Assembly: GCA_016790965.1 (NCBI GenBank)
Contig: JAEUNZ010000008.1
Coordinates: forward strand, 1-64,000
Origin: SSSZ01 sp016790965
GTDB taxonomy: Bacteria > Pseudomonadota > Gammaproteobacteria > Burkholderiales > Rhodocyclaceae
Length of the DNA stretch: 64,000 nucleotides
Direction: 5' to 3'
This document shows, piece by piece, positions 17,181 through 24,828 of this stretch (the first letter of the stretch is position 1; the number at the start of each line of letters is the position of its first letter). The translations under genes and the position numbers were made by a program. The notes under the pieces are model-generated. The model searched no databases. It had not been told where the DNA came from and saw nothing but the letters and a program-made list of their open reading frames with translations.

Positions 17181-19541
17181 ATGAATGCACAAAACAAAAC
17201 AGAAACCGCCGGAGGATCGGATGTCGCCAGCCGTCTGGCCTTCCTCAAGAATCTCCATGGGGTGACCAACAAGATCCACGCCACCAGCGCGGTGGACGAG
17301 ATCATGCTGGAGTTGTCGCCGGACATCTGCAATCTGTTCAACGCGGATCGCTTGACCATCTACGTCGTGGGCGAGGACAAGCAGGCCATCGTCTCGCGGG
17401 TCAAGACCGGCCTCAATTCCTTCAAGGACATCAAGCTCCCCATCGCAGACCAGAGCATTGCCGGTTACGTCGCAGCAACGCGCCAGCTGGCCAATATCAG
17501 CGACGTCTACGATGATGTTGAACTCAAGCAGTACAGCCCCAAGATGCAGTTCCTCAAGGAGGTGGACAAGCGCACCGGCTACCGCTCCAAGCAAATGCTC
17601 GTCGCGCCCATACTCGACGATGGGGAGGAACTCCTGGGGGTCATCCAGCTCATCAACAACCGGGCGGACGTCCCTTTCCCGCCCCTGGCGGTTGAAGGTG
17701 TGGGCGAGTTGGCGAAGACCCTGGCGGTCGCCTTTACCCAGCGCCAGAAGCCGGTATTCGTTATCCGTTCCAAATATGACTACCTGATCGCCGACGGAGT
17801 CCTGTCGGCCCCGGACCTGGAGCGGGCCCAGCGCATTGCCCGGGAAAAGGGCGCCGACATCGAAGCGGTGCTCCAGAAGGAGTTCAGCGTCAAACCTGCG
17901 GCGATCGGTGCTGCACTGGCCAAGTTCTTCGACGTGCCCTACGAGCCCTTTCGGGCCGACCGCATCAAGCCCATCGATCTCCTGCGCCACATCAAGCGCG
18001 AGTACGTCGATGAGAGCCACTGGCTCCCCCTCGATGAAACCCAGGAAGGCTTGGTGGTCATGGCGCCGGACCCCGAGCGGGTGCGCAATTCACGCGTGGT
18101 CAACAACATCTTCCCCAAGGCCAAGATCGTCTATCGTGTGACCACCCACGGCGAATTCGCCCAGTCGGTGGATCAGTACTTCGGTGCCCTCTCCAACATG
18201 GGCTCGGTGGATGATCTGCTTTCCGACATGGGGGACACCGAGGAACTCGGCGACCTGGGCAGCGACGACGCCATGGCGGCGGCCGACAACGAACTCGTCC
18301 GCCTGGTCAACAAGATCATCGTCGAGGCCTATCAGCAGGGGGCTTCGGACATCCACATCGAGCCCCGGCCGGGCAAGGAAAAGACGGCCATCCGCTTTCG
18401 CAAGGATGGTTCCCTGGTCAAGTACATCGAGGTACCCGCCTCCTACCGCGCTTCCCTGGTGACGCGGCTCAAGATCATGTGCGACCTGGATATTTCCGAG
18501 AAGCGCAAACCCCAGGACGGCAAGATCAAGTTCAAGAAATTCGGTCCCCTGGACATCGAATTGCGGGTTGCCACCATCCCCACCGCAGGGGGCGTCGAGG
18601 ATGTGGTGATGCGCATTCTGGCCGCCGGAGAACCGATTCCGCTGGACCAGCTTGGCCTCACTCCACGCAACCGGGAAAATCTTATCAAGTGCATCGAAAA
18701 GCCCTATGGGCTCTTTTTCGTGTGTGGCCCCACGGGTTCCGGCAAGACGACGACCCTGCACTCGGTTCTCGGTTACCTCAACAAGCCCGACACCAAGATC
18801 TGGACTGCCGAGGATCCGGTCGAAATCACCCAGAAGGGCCTGCGCCAGGTCCAGGTCAACAAGAAAGCGGGCCTCGACTTCGCCACGGTGATGAAAGCCT
18901 TCCTGCGGGCTGACCCCGACATCATCATGGTGGGCGAAATGCGCGATCCCGAAACTACGGGGATCGGCATCGAAGCTTCCCTCACCGGGCACTTGGTCTT
19001 CGCTACACTGCATACCAATTCCGCGCCGGAATCGATCATCCGGCTCCTGGACATGGGCATGGACCCCTTCAATTTCGCCGACGCGCTGCTGGGCATCCTG
19101 GCCCAGCGCCTCGCCAAGCGCCTGTGCAAGGACTGCAAGGAGGCGTACCACCCTGGCCAGGACGAGATCAAGGCGCTGATCCACGAGTACTGCGAGGAAC
19201 TCGCCAATACCGAGAGCTGGAAGAAAGATCCCAAGGGTTCCATGGAGGCCATCTACAAGGACTGGGGCGCCCGCTACGCCAAGGATGGCAAATTCACCTT
19301 CTACCGGGCAAAGGGCTGTCCGGCCTGCAACGACAGCGGCTACAAGGGGCGGGTCGGCCTGCACGAACTGCTGGTGGGCAGCGACCCGGTCAAGAAACTG
19401 ATTCAGGAAAAGGCGCGGGTGGCGGAAATCCTGGCCTGTGCCCTCAATGAAAATCTGCGCACCCTCAAGATGGACGGCATCGAAAAGGTCGTCCAGGGCA
19501 TCACCGACATGAAGCAGGTGCGGTCCGTGTGTATCAAATAG
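17181..19541 (+). CDS. GAF-domain-fused type IV pilus/T2SS assembly ATPase (PilB/GspE family)
   Basis: Secretion ATPase of 786 residues with an extra sensor. Residues about 25-185 are a GAF domain, which is not part of ordinary PilB/GspE. An MshEN/T2SSE-N-like domain follows (about 190-345), and then the ATPase (about 370-700) with Walker A GPTGSGKTTTLHS, the aspartate box, Walker B PDIIMVGEMRDPET and the His box LVFATLHTNSAPES. The tetracysteine zinc motif is CKDC plus CPAC. The N-terminal domain lacks the RLGxxL motif by which MshEN domains bind c-di-GMP (the place reads KYDYLIADG), so direct c-di-GMP control is doubtful; GAF may be the input instead. It starts 1 base after the previous gene. 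It would power assembly of a pilus or pseudopilus, plausibly the short pilins at 21363-21784. Confidence 0.9.
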   Translation: MNAQNKTETAGGSDVASRLAFLKNLHGVTNKIHATSAVDEIMLELSPDICNLFNADRLTIYVVGEDKQAIVSRVKTGLNSFKDIKLPIADQSIAGYVAATRQLANISDVYDDVELKQYSPKMQFLKEVDKRTGYRSKQMLVAPILDDGEELLGVIQLINNRADVPFPPLAVEGVGELAKTLAVAFTQRQKPVFVIRSKYDYLIADGVLSAPDLERAQRIAREKGADIEAVLQKEFSVKPAAIGAALAKFFDVPYEPFRADRIKPIDLLRHIKREYVDESHWLPLDETQEGLVVMAPDPERVRNSRVVNNIFPKAKIVYRVTTHGEFAQSVDQYFGALSNMGSVDDLLSDMGDTEELGDLGSDDAMAAADNELVRLVNKIIVEAYQQGASDIHIEPRPGKEKTAIRFRKDGSLVKYIEVPASYRASLVTRLKIMCDLDISEKRKPQDGKIKFKKFGPLDIELRVATIPTAGGVEDVVMRILAAGEPIPLDQLGLTPRNRENLIKCIEKPYGLFFVCGPTGSGKTTTLHSVLGYLNKPDTKIWTAEDPVEITQKGLRQVQVNKKAGLDFATVMKAFLRADPDIIMVGEMRDPETTGIGIEASLTGHLVFATLHTNSAPESIIRLLDMGMDPFNFADALLGILAQRLAKRLCKDCKEAYHPGQDEIKALIHEYCEELANTESWKKDPKGSMEAIYKDWGARYAKDGKFTFYRAKGCPACNDSGYKGRVGLHELLVGSDPVKKLIQEKARVAEILACALNENLRTLKMDGIEKVVQGITDMKQVRSVCIK

Positions 19542-19549
19542 GAGTCGCC

Positions 19550-21148
19550 ATGGATACCCTGGAGCAACTCTTCCGCCGCCTCGAACAGCTCAACGACATC
19601 GGGGCCTCGCTTAGCAGCGAGCGCAATCTCGACCGGCTGCTGGAAAAAATCCTGCTTGCCGCCAAGGCCATCACCCACGCCGACGGCGGGACGCTCTACC
19701 TCGTCTCGGAAGATCAGCGCCACCTGCACTTCGAGATCGTGCGCACCGATTCCCTGGGCATCGCCTTCGGCGGCTCCAGCGGCGCGCCTATTTCCAGCAA
19801 ATTCGCCGACTTGCCTCTCTACCGAGAGGACGGCAGCCCCAACAACACCATGGTGGCCGCCTACGCCGCCCTGACCGGGCAGACCGTCAATATCGAGGAC
19901 GCCTACAGCGCCGAAGGCTTCGATTTTTCAGGCACGCGCCGCTTCGACGCGGGAACCGGCTACCGCTCGAAGTCCTTCCTCACCGTGCCGATGAAGAATC
20001 ACGAAGGCGAGATCATCGGCGTCCTGCAACTCATTAACGCCATCGATCCGGAAGACGGCCATGTGCGCGCCTTCGCCGTCACCGACCAGCGTCTGGCCGA
20101 ATCCCTCGCCTCCCAGGCCGCCATCGCCCTGACCAATCGCCAGCTCATTGCCCAACTGGAAGACCTGTTCGAATCCTTCATCAAACTCATCAACACCGCC
20201 ATCGACGAAAAATCGCCCTACACCGGTGGGCACTGCCAGCGGGTTCCTGTCCTCACCATGCTCCTGGCCGAAGCGGCCGACGCCGTGAGCGAAGGGCCCC
20301 TGGCCGACTTCAAGCTCACCGACAAGGACCGTTACGAGTTGCGCATCGCAGCCCTGCTGCACGACTGCGGCAAGATCACCACCCCGGTGCACGTGGTCGA
20401 CAAGGCCACCAAGCTGCAAACCATCTTCGATCGGATTGCCCTGGTAGATACCCGCTTCGAAGTCCTCAAACGCGACGCGGAAATCGCTCGCCTGCAAGCC
20501 ATCCTGGCCGGCGAGGCCGCCGACGCGGCCAATATGCGCTACCAGGAGGCCATCGCCGCCCTGGATTCGGACAGGGACTTCCTGCGCCGGGCCAACATCG
20601 GCGGCGAGCGCATGAGTGACGAAGACATCGCGCGGGTGCGCCACATCGCCGCTACGCGGCGCTGGCGGGATCCCCGCGGGGAGGACTCTCCCTTCCTCTC
20701 CGCCAACGAGGCAGAAAACCTGACCATCCGCGCCGGCACGCTCACCGCGGCCGAGCGGGAGATCATCAACCACCACATCGTCGCCACCATCAAGATGCTG
20801 GAGCAACTCCCCTGGCCCAAGCACCTCAAGAACGTCCCCGAATACGCCGGCGGCCACCACGAACGCATGGACGGCAAAGGCTACCCCCGTGGTCTCACCC
20901 GCGACCAGATGAGCTGGCAGGCTCGCATGATGGGCATTGCCGACATCTTCGAAGCCCTGACCGCCAAGGACCGGCCCTACAAGGAAGGGATGAAGCTCTC
21001 CCAGGCCCTGGGCATCATGGAAAAGTTCCGCGAGAACGGGCATATCGACCCGGAGTTGTTCGAGGTCTTCAGGGCCGGAGACGTCTATTCAGCCTACGCG
21101 GAACAGTTTCTCGATCCCCAGCAGCGGGATGTGGAACGAGCAGGCTGA
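19550..21148 (+). CDS. GAF + HD-GYP c-di-GMP phosphodiesterase
   Basis: Last gene of the signalling operon; 532 residues. Residues about 1-180 form a GAF domain related to the one in the preceding ATPase (FTV-like TGYRSKSFLTVPM). An HD-GYP domain follows, with metal ligands in AALLHDCGKITTPVHV (about 270), NHHIVATIKML (about 405), and GGHHERMDGKGYPRGL (about 438) carrying the GYP-type DGKGYP signature. An insert of about 110 residues between HDCGK and the next His motif is larger than usual. HD-GYP enzymes cleave c-di-GMP to pGpG/GMP. The start at 19550 follows an AGGAG that overlaps the previous stop codon. This brings c-di-GMP turnover into the same transcription unit as the pilus-type ATPase. 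Confidence 0.92.
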   Translation: MDTLEQLFRRLEQLNDIGASLSSERNLDRLLEKILLAAKAITHADGGTLYLVSEDQRHLHFEIVRTDSLGIAFGGSSGAPISSKFADLPLYREDGSPNNTMVAAYAALTGQTVNIEDAYSAEGFDFSGTRRFDAGTGYRSKSFLTVPMKNHEGEIIGVLQLINAIDPEDGHVRAFAVTDQRLAESLASQAAIALTNRQLIAQLEDLFESFIKLINTAIDEKSPYTGGHCQRVPVLTMLLAEAADAVSEGPLADFKLTDKDRYELRIAALLHDCGKITTPVHVVDKATKLQTIFDRIALVDTRFEVLKRDAEIARLQAILAGEAADAANMRYQEAIAALDSDRDFLRRANIGGERMSDEDIARVRHIAATRRWRDPRGEDSPFLSANEAENLTIRAGTLTAAEREIINHHIVATIKMLEQLPWPKHLKNVPEYAGGHHERMDGKGYPRGLTRDQMSWQARMMGIADIFEALTAKDRPYKEGMKLSQALGIMEKFRENGHIDPELFEVFRAGDVYSAYAEQFLDPQQRDVERAG

Positions 21149-21313
21149 GTATCGGCGAACAAGGCGCTCCTCTCTGCACACCGTGCCGGGGACGCGCGAG
21201 ACATCCCCGCGAGGGTGGTCGAAAAACGTGACGAGTTGCGGTCGGATGTGACGAAAATTGTCAGTCTGATAGCGCCTCGAGGTTGAAGGTGATTCGCATT
21301 GCCGCGGGAGGTG

Positions 21314-21328
21314 TGGCACGAATTTGGC
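21314..21328 (+). promoter_or_regulatory. sigma-54 (RpoN) promoter of the short-pilin operon
   Basis: TGGCACGAATTTGGC matches the sigma-54 consensus TGGCACG-N4-TTGC with a single mismatch (TGGC for TTGC) and with the invariant GG and GC exactly 10 bases apart. Transcription would start near 21340, leaving about 23 bases of leader with the strong AAAGGAGGGG ribosome-binding site. RpoN control of pilin genes is the established pattern in Pseudomonas, Neisseria-type and Geobacter systems, usually with PilSR. No sigma-54 activator is encoded in the window. Confidence 0.75.
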
Positions 21329-21362
21329 TTAAAGTGAGCCACGCGAGGGAAAGGAGGGGACA

Positions 21363-21536
21363 ATGGAACGCGGATTTACCCTGATCGAGTTGATGATCGT
21401 CGTCGCCATCATCGGGATACTGGCGGCTATTGCAGTTCCGCAATACTCGGACTATGTTTCGCGTGGCGAGGACAAGGCGGCTCAGTCCGATGCCCGCAAT
21501 GTGCTGACCCTGGCTGCCGCCAATTCGGCGCGCTGA
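21363..21536 (+). CDS. very short type IV pilin, paralog 1
   Basis: A 57-residue type IVa-like prepilin. A 4-residue leader, MERG, precedes the prepilin peptidase site G|FTLIELMIVVAIIGILAA with the conserved Glu5. The mature protein of 53 residues is one N-terminal alpha helix with a short polar tail and no globular beta domain or disulfide loop. It keeps aromatic residues only at 1, 24 and 27 (Phe, Tyr, Tyr). Usual pilins have 140-170 residues, so this is the Geobacter-type short pilin class (61-residue mature PilA). The strong ribosome-binding site AAAGGAGGGG precedes the ATG. A paralog follows after 65 bases. Needs a larger partner protein to build a fibre; see the gene at 21804. Confidence 0.88.
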   Translation: MERGFTLIELMIVVAIIGILAAIAVPQYSDYVSRGEDKAAQSDARNVLTLAAANSAR

Positions 21537-21601
21537 GAGCTTGGCATGAAACTTGTTTGTTCGTCGTCGACGGATTTCCGTTTTTTCTAGGAGGACTGGT
21601 A

Positions 21602-21784
21602 ATGAAAAAGTTGCAAAAGGGTTTCACGCTCATTGAGTTGATGATCGTCGTGGCGATCATCGGTATTCTTGCCGCCATCGCCATCCCGCAATTCAGCGAT
21701 TACACCCGCAAGGGCGAAGACAAGGCGGCGCAATCCGATGCGCGCAATGTGCTGACCCAGGCTACCGCAGCCTCAACCCGTTAG
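21602..21784 (+). CDS. very short type IV pilin, paralog 2
   Basis: A 60-residue prepilin with the 7-residue leader MKKLQKG followed by FTLIELMIVVAIIGILAA. The mature 53 residues are nearly identical to paralog 1, sharing GEDKAAQSDARNVLT. Aromatics are Phe1, Phe24 and Tyr27, the same positions as in Geobacter PilA, but the further C-terminal aromatics of that protein are absent. An AGGAGG ribosome-binding site precedes the ATG at 21602; a longer upstream frame is not needed. The tandem pair suggests recent duplication or a two-component fibre. It would be processed by PilD and assembled by a PilB-type ATPase such as the one encoded at 17181. Confidence 0.9.
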   Translation: MKKLQKGFTLIELMIVVAIIGILAAIAIPQFSDYTRKGEDKAAQSDARNVLTQATAASTR

Positions 21785-21803
21785 AACTGGTGCTGGAGGA
21801 ATC

Positions 21804-22190
21804 ATGAAAAAAGTTGGTTTTGTTTCTGCTGTTTGCGTTGGTTTGCTGCTCACTTCGTCGGGTGCGATGGCTGACGCGACCACCATTTGTGCTGGGGCTG
21901 CTGCCGGGAACGGTACGGCCCCGGGTTCCGGGACCGCCGGCACCCACTTCATGGTCACGGGGATCGCGCCGAAGTGTTCCGCAAACGTCCATCTGATGGG
22001 TACCGATGGCACCGGAGGCGCGTGGTACGCCGTCGGCTCGGTCTCCGCGAAGGGCAAGAATTCGTTCGCCGGGCATACCAATGGTGGTGCGGTGGCACCG
22101 AGTGCGGCCTGTGGCGTCGCCGGTGCGTGTACCGCTGGTGAGGCGACCACCGCCCGTGACGCAGCGAATACAGCCGCTGGTTCGACCTGA
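21804..22190 (+). CDS. secreted four-cysteine protein, probable partner of the short pilins
   Basis: A 128-residue protein with a clear Sec signal peptide (MKKVGFVSAVCVGLLLTSSG, cleavage expected after GAMA). The mature part is about 103 residues, Gly/Ala/Thr rich, with four cysteines (ICAG, PKCSA, AACGV, GACTA) that could form two disulfides, and an alternating beta-prone pattern. It lies 19 bases after pilin 2 and before the terminator, so it is in the pilin transcription unit. In Geobacter the short pilin PilA-N is followed by a separate secreted protein (PilA-C/Spc) that supplies the missing globular part or stabilises the pilin; this gene is in the equivalent position. That equivalence is inference from position, size and export signal. 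Confidence 0.7.
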   Translation: MKKVGFVSAVCVGLLLTSSGAMADATTICAGAAAGNGTAPGSGTAGTHFMVTGIAPKCSANVHLMGTDGTGGAWYAVGSVSAKGKNSFAGHTNGGAVAPSAACGVAGACTAGEATTARDAANTAAGST

Positions 22191-22204
22191 TATTGCCGCA
22201 ACCG

Positions 22205-22235
22205 AAAAGGCGCGTCGGAGACGCGCCTTTTTTTT
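22205..22235 (+). terminator. rho-independent terminator of the pilin operon
   Basis: AAAGGCGCGTC (22206-22216) pairs perfectly with GACGCGCCTTT (22220-22230) around the 3-base loop GGA, followed by a run of eight T residues. It ends transcription 15 bases after the 128-residue gene and separates the pilin unit from the ABC genes, perhaps giving partial read-through. Confidence 0.92.
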
Positions 22236-22252
22236 GCTTGGGAGGCCCGGGC

Positions 22253-23056
22253 GTGCTGCAGTTCTTCCTTTCTACCTGGCGGGCAGGCTTTCGCTGCCGT
22301 TCCTTTTTTGCGATCCTCGCGCTCGGTGTCGCCCTGGTCGGTGTCGCCTATCTCTCTGCCTCGTTTTCGCCACGTCAGCCGCAGACGGTGGCCCTCGACG
22401 TGGGGCTGTCGGGCTTGCGCTTCAGCCTGGTGCTGTTTGCCATCTTTCTGGTTCAGGATCTGGTCGGGCGGGAAATCGATCGGCGTTCCGTCGTGCTGAC
22501 CCTCAGCTATCCGATTCCCCGTTCGGCCTATCTCCTAGGGCGCTACTTCGGCGTGCTGGCCCTGATTGGAGTTGCGGCGCTGGTGCTGGGAATGCTGCTA
22601 TGGATATTCGTGATGCTATCCGGTAGCCACTACGAACAACAGTTCCGGGTCGCGCTGGGGTTGCCCTTCTGGGGGGCGGTATTCGGGGTGTGGTGCGACG
22701 TTGCGGTGGTGGCCGCCTTCACCGTCTGGATTGCCACTTTATCCACGGTATCCATGCTACCCATGACATTGGGGGCCTTGTTTGCCATCATCACGCGGGC
22801 CTTGGGGGCGGTAGTCGATTATGTCGCCAAGGGGGCGGATGGCCAGGCTGATCTGGCTGCTCGCTTCGGTCCCGTCCTTGATGCCGTGCGCTGGGTACTG
22901 CCTGATCTCTCCCGGCTCGATTGGCGTGCCTGGCCGATGTATGGGATCGTTCCTGACGGGCAGGCCATGGTCCTCGCGTTGTTGATGGCCGCCCTATATT
23001 CCATGGCCATGCTTGGGTTGGCTTTCCACGGCTTTGCGCAGAGGGAGTTTTCCTGA
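22253..23056 (+). CDS. ABC-2-type transporter permease
   Basis: Inner-membrane protein of 267 residues with six hydrophobic segments and an ABC-2 permease pattern: a first helix after a short cytoplasmic N-terminus (SFFAILALGVALVGVAYL), the VQDLVGREIDRRSVVLTLSYPIPRSAYLLGRY segment between helices 2 and 3, and paired C-terminal helices. GTG at 22253 was chosen as start because GGGAGG lies 8 bases upstream; an upstream in-frame ATG would lie within the terminator. The cognate ATPase is encoded at 23899, after one intervening gene. It probably exports a lipid-linked glycan, a peptide or a fibre component; substrate unknown. Confidence 0.85.
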   Translation: MLQFFLSTWRAGFRCRSFFAILALGVALVGVAYLSASFSPRQPQTVALDVGLSGLRFSLVLFAIFLVQDLVGREIDRRSVVLTLSYPIPRSAYLLGRYFGVLALIGVAALVLGMLLWIFVMLSGSHYEQQFRVALGLPFWGAVFGVWCDVAVVAAFTVWIATLSTVSMLPMTLGALFAIITRALGAVVDYVAKGADGQADLAARFGPVLDAVRWVLPDLSRLDWRAWPMYGIVPDGQAMVLALLMAALYSMAMLGLAFHGFAQREFS

Positions 23057-23057
23057 A

Positions 23058-23885
23058 GTGCGCCGGTCGAAACAGAGACTTGGTTTGGCCCTGGCAGTGC
23101 TGTGCTTCGCGGCTTTTTCCACTATCGTGCCGTCCCTTTATGCGAGGCCACGGCCGCAGGCCTCACCGGAAATGCAGGTGGCCTTGCCGCGCTTCGTCCA
23201 GGTTCTCTTTGCTGCGGGGGATCGTTATCTGGCGGCCAACTTGGCGGGATTTCGGGCGCTGGTGGTTTCAACCGAAGCCCTGGATCGGGATGCCTATCGC
23301 ATCCTTGGCATTGTCCAGTCGGACACGGCCTGGCTCAACCCGGCCCACGAGGACAACTACTATATCGCCGCGGCGATTCTCCCCTGGCATGGAGAGGTCG
23401 ATGCGACCCAGAATATCTTGCGGCGGGCCAGCGATGCACGGCCCTTCGATTGGCAGCCGGCCTTTTACTATGCCTTCAATGAAATGCATTTCCTCAAGAA
23501 TTCGGTCCGTGGAGCCGAATGGCTGAGGATCGCCGCCGACCATGCTCAGGATGAAATGGAGCAGATCCAGTTGCAGCAGATGGCGGCAAACTGGGCGAGC
23601 AAGGGGGAGGATATCGGCTTGGCCGTGCGCCTTCATCGGGCCATGGCCCAGCAGACACGCCATAAGGCCTTCGCCAGTTTTCTGGAGAAACGGGCGCTTC
23701 GCCTGGAGAACCTGCTTGCGCTGGAGACAGCCATCGGTGCTTTCCGGAATGCGGAGGGACGGCACCCCGAGCGCCTGGAGGAACTGGTGACGGAGGGATT
23801 GTTGCCCGCCATTCCGCGGGATCCCTTTGGTTCGCACTACATGATCGATCAAGCGGGAAAACCTCGCCTAGTCGAACCACGATAG
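23058..23885 (+). CDS. membrane-anchored helical (TPR-like) protein with GspG-like tail
   Basis: Unrecognised protein of 275 residues. A signal anchor (LGLALAVLCFAAFSTIVPSL) at residues about 8-27 is followed by a helical region with TPR-like spacing (LRRASDARPFDWQPAFYYAF, about 125-145). The last 50 residues read like the C-terminal part of type II pseudopilins (EGRHPERLEEL, then IPRDPFGSHYMID), the calcium-site neighbourhood of GspG. There is no prepilin leader. The GTG at 23058 overlaps nothing and follows the permease stop by 1 base. It is encoded between the ABC permease and ATPase, which suggests it belongs to the same exporter complex on the periplasmic side. Confidence 0.6.
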   Translation: MRRSKQRLGLALAVLCFAAFSTIVPSLYARPRPQASPEMQVALPRFVQVLFAAGDRYLAANLAGFRALVVSTEALDRDAYRILGIVQSDTAWLNPAHEDNYYIAAAILPWHGEVDATQNILRRASDARPFDWQPAFYYAFNEMHFLKNSVRGAEWLRIAADHAQDEMEQIQLQQMAANWASKGEDIGLAVRLHRAMAQQTRHKAFASFLEKRALRLENLLALETAIGAFRNAEGRHPERLEELVTEGLLPAIPRDPFGSHYMIDQAGKPRLVEPR

Positions 23886-23898
23886 GAATGGGGGAATC

Positions 23899-24828
23899 GT
23901 GAAGGAAGTCATCGTTGTCGATTCGGTCCGCAAGATCTATCCCGGCGGCTGGAGAAAGCCGGGGCGGGAGGCCCTCAAGGGCATTTCCCTGGCGATTCCC
24001 GAGGGTGAAACATTTGGGTTCGTCGGACCCAATGGAGCCGGAAAGAGCACACTCATCAAAATTCTGGTTGGAACGCTGAAGCCGACGAGTGGCAAGGCGC
24101 GCGTATTCGGCGAGGAGGTGGGCGATCCCAAAGCCCGCCTGCAGTTGGGATTCGTGCCCGAAAATCCCAGCCTGCAGGAGTTCTTGACCCCCTACGAAAT
24201 TCTCCTGATGGGCTTGCGCCTGCATCGTGTTCGTGTGGACAACGAGCGCCAGCACTGCCTTGCCTGGCTGGAAAAGTTTGACTTGGCAGGCGTCGCCGAT
24301 ACGCGTATTGGCAAGTTTTCCAAGGGGATGATGCAGCGTACCGCGCTGGCTCATGCAATGGTGATTGCACCGCGCTTGTTGATTCTCGATGAACCTCTGT
24401 CAGGGTTGGACCCGGTCGGTCGCAAGGAAGTTGTCGATATTCTTGACGAGTATCGAAGGGAGGGGGGAACCCTATTTTTCTCGTCCCATGTTCTCCACGA
24501 CGTGGAGCGAATTGCAGACCGTTTCGGATTGATCCATCGCGGTGAATTGCTGACCATAAGGTCACCCCAGGAGATCGTTGCGGATCAGGCGGATCGCTAC
24601 GTTCTGCGTTATCGGGGAGAATGCGCCATATCGGGAGCGAGTGCGGTTCGGAAAGGACTTTACGCCGTCGAGTCCTCTGCGCAGGACTTGGCTCGATTGG
24701 TAGGGGTGATCCAGGCCAACGGTGGAATTGTGCAAGACATCCAGCCCAAGGTTTCCCTCGAAACTGTCTTTTTCCGGACAATCGGCGCGGACCAAGGGGG
24801 CGCGCAGCACCAGAAATCGTGGGCGTGA
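23899..24828 (+). CDS. ABC transporter ATP-binding protein (ABC-2 partner)
   Basis: Cytoplasmic ATPase of 309 residues. Walker A GPNGAGKSTLIKIL (about residue 42), Q-loop near VPENPSLQEFLTP, signature FSKGMMQRTALAHAM (variant of LSGGQ with K in place of the second G), Walker B LLILDEPLSGLDP, and an H-loop in FFSSHVLHD are visible. An extension of about 90 residues follows the ATPase core. GTG start at 23899 with GGGGG upstream. It pairs with the permease at 22253, and its stop codon abuts the start of the O-antigen-ligase-like gene. The ABC-2 class usually exports polysaccharides, lipids or drugs. Confidence 0.92.
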   Translation: MKEVIVVDSVRKIYPGGWRKPGREALKGISLAIPEGETFGFVGPNGAGKSTLIKILVGTLKPTSGKARVFGEEVGDPKARLQLGFVPENPSLQEFLTPYEILLMGLRLHRVRVDNERQHCLAWLEKFDLAGVADTRIGKFSKGMMQRTALAHAMVIAPRLLILDEPLSGLDPVGRKEVVDILDEYRREGGTLFFSSHVLHDVERIADRFGLIHRGELLTIRSPQEIVADQADRYVLRYRGECAISGASAVRKGLYAVESSAQDLARLVGVIQANGGIVQDIQPKVSLETVFFRTIGADQGGAQHQKSWA

